Assembly (NCBI RefSeq): GCF_006965485.1
Contig: NZ_CP041360.1
Span: 5,064,501 to 5,128,500, forward strand
Length of the DNA stretch: 64,000 nucleotides
Origin: Spirosoma sp. KCTC 42546
Lineage (GTDB): Bacteria > Bacteroidota > Bacteroidia > Cytophagales > Spirosomataceae
Reading direction: 5' to 3'
In this document: positions 7,474-15,031 of the stretch, one piece after another
Layout of the letters: each line of letters begins with the position of its first letter
Position numbering within the stretch: position 1 is the stretch's first letter
Program-made: the position numbers and the translations under genes
The notes under the pieces: generated by a model
The model's database searches: none
What the model was told of the DNA's origin: nothing
What the model saw: only the letters and a program-made list of their open reading frames with translations

Positions 7474-8598
7474 ATGGAAGAAGAAACTAAAATGGTTGAT
7501 GAACCAATAGAAGTTGACGAACCAATTGAAGACGACATTGATGGTGAAGTCGATGTTGCACCAGTGCAATATTCTATCTCTAGCTATGGTGTCGACTACA
7601 CGGTAGATGGTCTAGTAAAAAGGTTGAAAAGAGGAGACGTTTTTAATCCCGATTTTCAGAGAGATTATGTATGGACTTTAGCCGAGGCATCAAAACTTAT
7701 TGAATCCTGCTTGTTAGGCTTGCCTATTCCAGGAGTTTTCCTAGCGAAGGAGACAGGGTCTAATAAATTACTGATCATTGATGGACAACAGCGTTTAAAG
7801 ACTCTCCAGTTTTTTTATGATGGTTATTTTAATCCAAAAGATGACGAATTGACAAAACGTGTTTTTAACCTAACCAAAGTTCAAGATAAATTTGACGGGT
7901 TATCCTATAATAAATTGCTCGAAAATGACCGAATTAAATTAGATGATACAGTTATACATGCAACAATTATTAAGCAGGAAAGCCCCAATGAAGATAATAC
8001 AAGTATTTATCATGTTTTTGAACGTCTGAATTCTGGTGGAAGAAAACTTTCTCCACAAGAGATTAGGACTGCTGCTTATCATGGTAGTTTGAATGATATG
8101 ATAAGGTTGTTGAATAATTATCCCTCATGGAGATCATTATATGGAACGAAAAGCACTCGCTTAAAGGATGAAGAGCTTATTCTTAGGTTTTTCGCTGTTT
8201 TTTACAATTTTGAAAATTATCAAGCTCCCATGACCGAGTTCTTGACAAAATTTAATAAACGACATGCAAAGGCTCCTCAAGCTTTTATAAATGATTGTTC
8301 ATTTATATTCAGATCTACATGCGATCTAATTTATAATACACTTGGAAGAGAAGCTTTTCGCCCTTATACCAGAGCTTTTAACGTAGCTGCTTGCGAATCT
8401 GTAATGTATGCAGTTGCTAAATTGATAAAAACTGAAACTGAAGATAAAAAAATAAATAAACAAAAATTGAAGAATGCTCATCATGAGCTTTTCAATGATG
8501 AAGCATATTTGCAAGCAATTTCTAAAGCAACATCTAATGAAACTTGGTTTAATCAGCGCCACCTAAAAACAAAAGAATATTTTCAGGATGTATGGTGA
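7474..8598 (+). CDS. DUF262 (GmrSD N-terminal / ParB-like) protein without a nuclease tail
   Basis: A protein of 374 residues. After an acidic N-terminus (residues 1-30) come the DUF262 hallmarks FNPDFQRDYVW (about 56) and IIDGQQRLKTL (about 102), then FERLNSGGRKLSPQEIR (about 187). In GmrSD and BrxU type IV restriction proteins this domain binds or hydrolyses NTPs and is coupled to a DUF1524 HNH nuclease. That domain is absent here, and the C-terminus is instead a helical region. The stop overlaps the start of a HEPN gene by 7 bases, so the two are translationally coupled and the HEPN protein is the likely effector. Base use is clearly more AT-rich than in core genes, pointing to horizontal transfer. 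Function in phage defence is inference. Confidence 0.8.
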   Translation: MEEETKMVDEPIEVDEPIEDDIDGEVDVAPVQYSISSYGVDYTVDGLVKRLKRGDVFNPDFQRDYVWTLAEASKLIESCLLGLPIPGVFLAKETGSNKLLIIDGQQRLKTLQFFYDGYFNPKDDELTKRVFNLTKVQDKFDGLSYNKLLENDRIKLDDTVIHATIIKQESPNEDNTSIYHVFERLNSGGRKLSPQEIRTAAYHGSLNDMIRLLNNYPSWRSLYGTKSTRLKDEELILRFFAVFYNFENYQAPMTEFLTKFNKRHAKAPQAFINDCSFIFRSTCDLIYNTLGREAFRPYTRAFNVAACESVMYAVAKLIKTETEDKKINKQKLKNAHHELFNDEAYLQAISKATSNETWFNQRHLKTKEYFQDVW

Positions 8599-9071
8599 AA
8601 AATTCTATTTTATCGCAACAAGCCCAAAAGATATATGATTTAATAATCGAGTGTGAAAGTAAGTTCGAAGAAGATGATGAACTACGTTCACATATGGCTA
8701 AATACATCTGTATACTTTGTTCTGGATTTCTTGAGAATGCAATGTATTTAATCTATACAGATTGGGTTTCTACAAAAAGCCCACATGTACATATAGAAGC
8801 CTATGTCCAACATATGCTAAACAAAGTCCAGAACCCTAATTCAGATAAATTTAGGGAGATTGTAAGAGCCTTTAATTTAGAATGGGAACCTGCTCTAAAA
8901 GATTTCTTGCAAGAAGAAGAGCGAGCATCAGCAATAAACTATATTATTAAAGATCGCCATAAAATTGCTCATGGAAAAAACTCGGATATTACGCTATTGG
9001 GTATTAAAGCACATTTTGATAAGGCTATAGAAGTTGTAGATTTTATTGAAAGCCAACTGGCAATTGTCTAA
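8592..9071 (+). CDS. HEPN-domain protein (MAE_28990/MAE_18760-like putative RNase)
   Basis: A protein of 159 residues, all helical in appearance, with the HEPN R-x4-H motif RHKIAHG near residue 121. Small HEPN proteins of this class are predicted metal-independent RNases and are found beside defence and toxin-antitoxin genes. The ATG lies inside the last codons of the DUF262 gene, a strong sign of coupled expression. AT-rich codon use matches its partner. A 15-bp hairpin (9093-9128) follows the stop. Cellular target unknown. Confidence 0.75.
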   Translation: MVKNSILSQQAQKIYDLIIECESKFEEDDELRSHMAKYICILCSGFLENAMYLIYTDWVSTKSPHVHIEAYVQHMLNKVQNPNSDKFREIVRAFNLEWEPALKDFLQEEERASAINYIIKDRHKIAHGKNSDITLLGIKAHFDKAIEVVDFIESQLAIV

Positions 9072-9092
9072 AATCTCGTTATTTCCTCTGTC

Positions 9093-9128
9093 TTGTCCCA
9101 TTATAAAGGAACGTTTATAGTGGGACAA
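9093..9128. terminator. Hairpin at the end of the HEPN cassette
   Basis: Bases 9093-9107 and 9114-9128 pair with one mismatch around a 6-base loop. It closes the AT-rich cassette and may be its terminator, though there is no strong T-tract. Confidence 0.5.
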
Positions 9129-9251
9129 AACCATTTCACTCCCTTCTAAAAAAAGATATTACCTACTATACGACAAGGCCGCAGCAGATTAGGTCTGGAA
9201 GCAAAGGCTGATCCTCTGAGCCGGTTTGTCGCTCATAATGGTTATCGAAAC

Positions 9252-12200
9252 TTATTTCTTCCTGACTAGCGTCTTCGCCTGGGTTGTCGTCCGCAGGAAC
9301 GCGACTAAATCTTTGATCTCGGTTTCGGAAAGCGGGTCCAGCAACCCGGTTGGCATCATGGAGGCCGGACTCACTTCCCTCGATTGAATGTCCGACTTAT
9401 TCACCACAACGGCATCCTGCCCAATTACCCGCAGGGTTAGTTGCCGCTCGTTTTCTTTCGCTACGTTGCCGACATACGTTCGTCCATCGCGGGTTGTTAC
9501 CACCACCATCTTGTAATCATCCTGAATCTCGGCACTGGGGTCCAGGATGTTACCGAGCAGATAATCGAGGTTGGCCCGGTTGGAGCCCGTCAGTTCGGGG
9601 CCAATAATGCCGCCTTCACCGTACATCTTATGGCAGGGGCCGCAGGTATTCTGAAACACCAGTCGCCCCTTAACCGGGTTAGCAGCGGCAACCGCCTGGT
9701 CGGTCAGGAGGTTCCGGTAACGGGCGTAGGCTTTTTCATCGAGTGCTACGTGGTCGATAGGCCCCCAGACTTCCACGAATCCACTGCCCACTACCCTGCG
9801 CAATTGGCGTGCTACGTAGGTCGGTACATCACGTTTAGGAATGGTATTTTTGGCGATAGCCTGCGTCAGTTGCCAGCCGTATTTCGGGCGGGAGGCCATC
9901 GTTTGAATCGCTTCTGTTTTCTCAGCGGGATTAAAACCAGCATAGCGTTCGAGCAGGAGTTTCCCTAGCGGTTCGTTGTCATAGCTGGCAATAGCCCGGA
10001 TCGCATCGGGCCGTAAATCAGCGTTATTGAGCAGTTCAGGCAATTCCTTAACCAATTCAGGGCGTTGCTGCAAGGCCAGTGCCTGCAACGCTTTCTTCCG
10101 GCTGTCGACGGGCGTTTTGGCGTCTTTTAACAGGGCAAGCGATTTGACAGCCATCTCCGTTCCTCCGAATTGTCCGGCTATTTCCGTGGCCAGTTTAGAC
10201 GTTGTTCCATCAGTTTTAAGTTTGGCATAGACTATTTTCCAGTTGGCGGGCGCAGTCAGATCATAGCGACCTTCAACGGCATCGCGCATACCTTCCAGCA
10301 AGTTCAGTCGATTCTTAGGCAGTTTACCGATGGTCGCTACCAGCGCATCGATTGCCTGGGCATCCACCGCCCGGCGGGCAATAAACTGCGTGACCATCGG
10401 AATCTGACTTCGCGTGGCCAAATCGAGGGCGCGGCTGGTGTTTCCGTTCACGAGCGGCTCCATACCAAACCAGATGAGTTTAGGCAGGTTATGATCGCCA
10501 GCATCTTCGGCATGTGTCAACAGGCGCTCGGCCAACTCCCAACGTGTATCATATCCAAGCCGCTGCATGGCCGAAGCCAGGTACAGCCGTACAACAGGCG
10601 ACCGATCCTGCCGGGCCATTGTACTGAACTCGGCCAGCACGTCCGTTGCTGGACTTTGGTCTTCGCATAACAACTGCACCGCCCAGGCCCGAACGTAAGG
10701 CTCTTTGTCCGACAAAGCCATTTTCAGTTGTTCGGGGGATAGATTCCCCGTGATATGCAACGCCCACATGGCCCGGAGCCGGAAATCTGAATTGGTCGAC
10801 TCTTCATTCGCCTGATAGATTGCCCGCAGACTGGCAATTGCTTCGGCATTCAACTTACCTTTTGCCGCTCGCCCCTGCAAAATGATCCTCGCCCGACGTG
10901 CGTGCCAATCGCTCGGACTCGTTTGCAGGTTCGCCAACTGTTCATCGGTAAGTTTACTGAGATCGGTGTATCGATCCGGCCAGTTTTTGGCTTGTGAGTT
11001 CGTGGGCATAATGCGAAAAATACGGCCCGTCTCCTGATTCAATACGTCGGAGCCACAGATGTCGGCATCATGCCAGTCCAGCGCGTAAAGCCCACCATCG
11101 GGGCCTATTTCGAGGCTGAATCCAACCCATTGGGCGTTATTCGCCATCATAAAATCCTCGCCATGATGACCTACAAAACCAGACCCTTTCGGCTTCAGTA
11201 CGTCGGACAGAATCCCGTGTTCGTGGATATTCGCCATAAAAATTCGGCCATTTTGCTCTTTTGGAAAAGCATCGGACTGGTAAATCCGGGCCCCACCGTG
11301 CGCCGAACGGTGGCTATGATCGGCAATGGTTTTAATATCGTTATAGACGTAGGGGTTGAAGTGCTGCCCACCCTGCCGATGGTAAATGCCGCCCGGAATA
11401 ATATGCCACAGGTGAGGAATCACGCAGGCTGTGATAAAGAGTTGCCCCTTCGCATCAAAGTCGATTCCCCAGGGGTTACTGAACCCATGCGCCACCACCT
11501 CGAAACGGTCTTTGGTGGGATGATACCGCCAGACACCCCCGTTGATATCGACCCCTTCGCCCTGTAGAAGATCGTCGGGAAACGGGTCTTTATGCCGGTA
11601 GAGTCGTCCTTTTCCGGTTGGTTTCCGCACTTTTGAAGGCGTCGCAAACCCCTGACAGCCATACAGCCAGCCATCGGGCCCCCAGTGCAGGCTATTAAGG
11701 GTTTCGTGCCGGTCGCGAATGCCCCAACCCGTCAGCCGAACCTCAATATCGTCAACATCAGCCTTGTCGTCGCCGTTTTTATCGGGAATAAACAACAGGT
11801 TAGGCGGTGCCCCCACAAACACCCCGCCCATCCCCACGGCAATAGCCGCCGGAAAGGCGATGCCCTCCATAAACACCTTCCGGCTGTCGGCTACGCCATC
11901 GTGGTCGGTATCCTCTAAAATCAAAATCCGGCTGTCGCCCGCATTGGAAAATCCCTTCCCTCGTGATTCATAATCGCGATTTTCAGCAATCCAGAGTCGG
12001 CCACGGTCGTCCCAGCAAAACGCCATCGGCTGGGTCATCATCGGCTCCGAGGCCCAGACGTTGACCTGATAGCCCTTCGTTATCGTCATGGCCGCAACCG
12101 CTTCCGTCGGAGTCAGGAATTTAGCATCACGGCCTTCGCGCTGGGCAACGGCCCAAAGCGATGCTGTTGTATAGTCCGATTTATTGCCGGTAAATTCCCC

Positions 12201-13103
12201 AAAAAATTTCGTCAGTTCAACGTCGTTCAGCTTTCCCGTATACACCACCAGTTGGTGCTTCAGAATCTCCCTAGCTCCTTTTTTTATCGTCCAGTCACCT
12301 TTGCGTGCTCTTGCTGGCCCTATACCTAATTGCGAATCGACTCGCCAGGGTGTAGGATAGTTACGGTTCTGGGGATGGTCGAAAATGGCGATGTGTACCA
12401 GATCGTTACGTCCTTCTACCTGCATTCCCACATCGACCCAGGGGGCAGACTGGCCTTCTGCTTTTTCGTTACGTTGCCGGGCAGCGTTCACCACCTCCCC
12501 GTTGATACCCTCTTTCCAGGGCATTCGCAGAAATAACCCACCGTAGTCGTATTTGCCAATGGTAATATCGGTTTGGGCGTCCCCATTCCACTCCAGATCA
12601 AGCAGGTATTTGCCGTTCTGTTCCCGCATCGACCAGTTTTGGGTTTCGGTCAGTACGGCCCGGCCCGTGGAATCGAGCAGGTCATACACGGTTTGCCACT
12701 TGACCGTTTTCCCCTTGCTCTCGACCACCTTAGCCGACACCCGACGCCAGTAATCGCCCTGCGGATGATGGAAATAATCGCGGCCATTGACGCGGGTAAA
12801 TCCCCAGTATAAGCCGGTTTGGTGCTTGTGATGACCAGGACTGTATTCGGTTAGAACACCTTTCCCATCTGGTGCGACAATCGGGTGCAGATAAGGCCGA
12901 AAATCCGCTTTGGCTACCTGCGTCAGAATAGGCTTTGTTTGCCCAGCGCGATAAACGGCTATCGTTTGAGCAACCTTGTCTTCTTTGATAATCAACGATT
13001 TATCAACTATCAACAGATCACCTTCTACCAGTTCGGTAGACGGGCGGAAGGCATACACGAACGAAAGAAAAATAAGTCCCAAAAACAGAAGAGAGATCTT
13101 CAT
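9252..13103 (-). CDS. Secreted DUF6807 + PVC-type beta-propeller/HEAT/cytochrome c protein
   Basis: A very large exported protein of 1283 residues. The ATG at 13103 is chosen because it starts a proper signal peptide (MKISLLFLGLIFLSFVYA); an upstream in-frame start adds 14 residues that spoil it. Domains in order: a DUF6807 (PmoA-like) region to about residue 320 with SPGHHKHQTGLYWGF and FDHPQNRNYPTPW; a six-bladed propeller of the PVC membrane-bound dehydrogenase type (about 340-700: WDDRGRLWIAENRDYE, LHWGPDGWLYGCQG); HEAT-like helices (about 720-1130); and a C-terminal cytochrome c module with CGPCH (about 1165) and the YVGNVAKE segment of the Pirellula-type haem-binding domain. Related proteins occur in Cytophagales and Planctomycetes and are thought to oxidise sugars or other organics, but no activity is established. 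Fusion of DUF6807 to the propeller is notable. Confidence 0.8.
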   Translation of the reverse strand: MKISLLFLGLIFLSFVYAFRPSTELVEGDLLIVDKSLIIKEDKVAQTIAVYRAGQTKPILTQVAKADFRPYLHPIVAPDGKGVLTEYSPGHHKHQTGLYWGFTRVNGRDYFHHPQGDYWRRVSAKVVESKGKTVKWQTVYDLLDSTGRAVLTETQNWSMREQNGKYLLDLEWNGDAQTDITIGKYDYGGLFLRMPWKEGINGEVVNAARQRNEKAEGQSAPWVDVGMQVEGRNDLVHIAIFDHPQNRNYPTPWRVDSQLGIGPARARKGDWTIKKGAREILKHQLVVYTGKLNDVELTKFFGEFTGNKSDYTTASLWAVAQREGRDAKFLTPTEAVAAMTITKGYQVNVWASEPMMTQPMAFCWDDRGRLWIAENRDYESRGKGFSNAGDSRILILEDTDHDGVADSRKVFMEGIAFPAAIAVGMGGVFVGAPPNLLFIPDKNGDDKADVDDIEVRLTGWGIRDRHETLNSLHWGPDGWLYGCQGFATPSKVRKPTGKGRLYRHKDPFPDDLLQGEGVDINGGVWRYHPTKDRFEVVAHGFSNPWGIDFDAKGQLFITACVIPHLWHIIPGGIYHRQGGQHFNPYVYNDIKTIADHSHRSAHGGARIYQSDAFPKEQNGRIFMANIHEHGILSDVLKPKGSGFVGHHGEDFMMANNAQWVGFSLEIGPDGGLYALDWHDADICGSDVLNQETGRIFRIMPTNSQAKNWPDRYTDLSKLTDEQLANLQTSPSDWHARRARIILQGRAAKGKLNAEAIASLRAIYQANEESTNSDFRLRAMWALHITGNLSPEQLKMALSDKEPYVRAWAVQLLCEDQSPATDVLAEFSTMARQDRSPVVRLYLASAMQRLGYDTRWELAERLLTHAEDAGDHNLPKLIWFGMEPLVNGNTSRALDLATRSQIPMVTQFIARRAVDAQAIDALVATIGKLPKNRLNLLEGMRDAVEGRYDLTAPANWKIVYAKLKTDGTTSKLATEIAGQFGGTEMAVKSLALLKDAKTPVDSRKKALQALALQQRPELVKELPELLNNADLRPDAIRAIASYDNEPLGKLLLERYAGFNPAEKTEAIQTMASRPKYGWQLTQAIAKNTIPKRDVPTYVARQLRRVVGSGFVEVWGPIDHVALDEKAYARYRNLLTDQAVAAANPVKGRLVFQNTCGPCHKMYGEGGIIGPELTGSNRANLDYLLGNILDPSAEIQDDYKMVVVTTRDGRTYVGNVAKENERQLTLRVIGQDAVVVNKSDIQSREVSPASMMPTGLLDPLSETEIKDLVAFLRTTTQAKTLVRKK

Positions 13104-13250
13104 AATTGGCGGAGATATAAAAAGTTCAGGAAATAGCCGTAACAAATCAGGCTGGCCGATTTAGTAAAAGAAGCAGTCAACGCCGTCAGCTTTACTCATA
13201 AGAACCTAAAGTTAGATTCACCTTCAGCAAGCGATCCCCGTACGAATCGT

Positions 13251-13258
13251 TACCTTTG
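13251..13258 (+). promoter_or_regulatory. Candidate -7 element (TACCTTTG) for the CDF exporter
   Basis: TACCTTTG lies 28 bases before the ATG of the CDF gene. The same octamer, in similar GCGGC context, precedes the YheT hydrolase (21398-21405). No convincing -33 TTG is seen. Confidence 0.45.
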
Positions 13259-13286
13259 CGGCACGTAACACTTTTCATCAAGCTTC

Positions 13287-14294
13287 ATGAGTGCCAGTCA
13301 ACAAACGAAATACCGCTGGATGGGCATCTCGCTGGGACTGAGCATCGTTCTATTGGTTCTCAAATTCACAGCTTATTTCCTGACGTATTCAACCGCCATT
13401 CTTTCCGATGCAGTTGAATCTATCGTCAATGTAATCGCCAGTGGTTTTGCCTTCTACAGCATCTATTTAGCCAGCCAACCCCGCGACCATAATCACCCCT
13501 ATGGTCATGGTAAAATTGAATTTCTATCCTCAGGATTCGAGGGGGCCATGATTCTGTCGGCGGGATTAGTCATTATCTGGCAGGCTATTTTAAGTTTCTT
13601 CGAGCCCAAAACGCTAAGTAATCTCGATTGGGGTTTTGCCCTGGTTGGGGTAACGGCAGCAGCCAATGCGTTTGTGGGCTGGCGGCTCATCCGGTCGGGT
13701 CGCGAAACGGATTCGGCCGCCCTAACCGCCGATGGGAAACACTTACTTACCGATACATTCAGCAGTATTGTCGTCATGGTCGGTGTAGCCTTGGTGGCAC
13801 TAACTGGAAAACACTGGATCGATAGTGCGCTTTCAGTAGGCATTTCGTTCGTGATCATCTACAATGGATTTCAGATTTCGCGCCAGTCCATCGCACGCCT
13901 GATGGATGAAACCGACATCCCTACGCTCCACCGGGTAGTCGATTTGCTAAACGCGAATAAAGACCGTAACTGGATTGATGTGCACAACCTCCGCGTTCAG
14001 AAATACGGCGCTGATTTGCACATAGATTGCCACCTGACCCTCCCCTATTATTGGGAGCTGCATCAGGTGCATGATGAGGTGCATCATTTTGAAGACACGC
14101 TCAAAGAAGGATTTAAGGGCGAAGTTGAAATTTTTGTACATACTGACCCCTGCGAAAAAGAGTGCTGCCACTACTGCCGCGTGGTTGATTGCCCCGTTCG
14201 GGCGTTTGCCTTCGTCGATGACATCGAATGGACAGCCGAAAATCTGCCGCTGAATCAGAAGCACTTTGTACCGGTATTGGCCTCTGGGGTTTAA
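13287..14294 (+). CDS. Cation diffusion facilitator (CDF) family metal exporter
   Basis: A protein of 335 residues with about six membrane segments in the first 210 residues. The family metal-site motifs are present: SDAVES in helix 2 (about residue 40), HNHPYGHGKIEF in the cytoplasmic loop, and HLLTDTFSS in helix 5. A cytoplasmic C-terminal domain follows, with an unusual Cys/His-rich stretch (PCEKECCHYCRVVDCP) that may bind metal. CDF proteins export Zn, Fe, Co or related divalent ions by proton antiport. The 3' end overlaps the convergent Uma2 gene by 4 bases. Confidence 0.88.
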   Translation: MSASQQTKYRWMGISLGLSIVLLVLKFTAYFLTYSTAILSDAVESIVNVIASGFAFYSIYLASQPRDHNHPYGHGKIEFLSSGFEGAMILSAGLVIIWQAILSFFEPKTLSNLDWGFALVGVTAAANAFVGWRLIRSGRETDSAALTADGKHLLTDTFSSIVVMVGVALVALTGKHWIDSALSVGISFVIIYNGFQISRQSIARLMDETDIPTLHRVVDLLNANKDRNWIDVHNLRVQKYGADLHIDCHLTLPYYWELHQVHDEVHHFEDTLKEGFKGEVEIFVHTDPCEKECCHYCRVVDCPVRAFAFVDDIEWTAENLPLNQKHFVPVLASGV

Positions 14295-14962
14295 GAAACG
14301 TCTTTTGTTAGCAGGTTGCGTAAGGCTCCCATATTTGCCGCCGTGTCGAACAAGGCCCGCACAGGAATAGTAAAGCCTGTAATAGCATGACTGGTTACCG
14401 TTTCTTTAATGCCAAACGATCCCATCAGCGCGTATTCTTCTGTATCGGCATCAATACTATATTGCTCAATTGTTCGGCGAAGCGGATCTATGATCCAGTA
14501 TTCAGCAACACGGTGAGCGGCATAATCGGCAAATTTGGTCTCGCGATCATTCTTTTCGGTACTCTTTGAAAGCACTTCCGCAATAAAATCGGGCGCAGGG
14601 TAGTATAATTGATCGTCTGTAATCTGGGAGGCTTTAGCAGGCCCAAAGTAGCAAACGTCGGGTTCGTAGCTGTTGCGGGTTAGCTCAACCAGAGCCTTTT
14701 CTGCACGGACATAGCCTAGGTCACGATCATTCACATATACACTTAGCAGTGTCGCCAGAAACAACATTGCGGAATTATGTCGATCCAATGCAGGTGAATG
14801 CACAACGATCTCTCCATTGATAAACTCAGCCTTTTTGTCCTCATCAAGCCATTCATAGAACGCCTGTCGTTTCCGGTGTTCATTGTTCAAAATGGCCTGC
14901 GCCTGTTGCAAAATAAGCGGAGCCTGGGGCGTATCTAAAATTCGAAACAGCAGGTCGGACAT
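14291..14962 (-). CDS. Uma2 family (DUF820) putative endonuclease
   Basis: A protein of 223 residues. The motifs EFINGEIVVHSPA, YEPDVCYFGP, FIAEVLSKSTEKND and AEYWIIDPLRRTIEQY are the conserved core of the Uma2 family, which has a PD-(D/E)xK nuclease-like fold. These genes are numerous in cyanobacteria and Cytophagales, and their role is unknown. It overlaps the CDF gene tail to tail by 4 bases, with no space for a separate terminator. Confidence 0.85.
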   Translation of the reverse strand: MSDLLFRILDTPQAPLILQQAQAILNNEHRKRQAFYEWLDEDKKAEFINGEIVVHSPALDRHNSAMLFLATLLSVYVNDRDLGYVRAEKALVELTRNSYEPDVCYFGPAKASQITDDQLYYPAPDFIAEVLSKSTEKNDRETKFADYAAHRVAEYWIIDPLRRTIEQYSIDADTEEYALMGSFGIKETVTSHAITGFTIPVRALFDTAANMGALRNLLTKDVS

Positions 14963-15031
14963 GATCTATTGATGACTGTTTATCAAAGATAACTGGTTAC
15001 AGTCAGATAATGCGTTATCTACAACTGGTCG

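Noticed and set aside
9441..12536. Several plus-strand frames of 67-175 codons inside the large haem-protein gene
   Set aside because: All lie opposite a continuous 1283-residue protein with recognised domains, and none has a credible start or motif.
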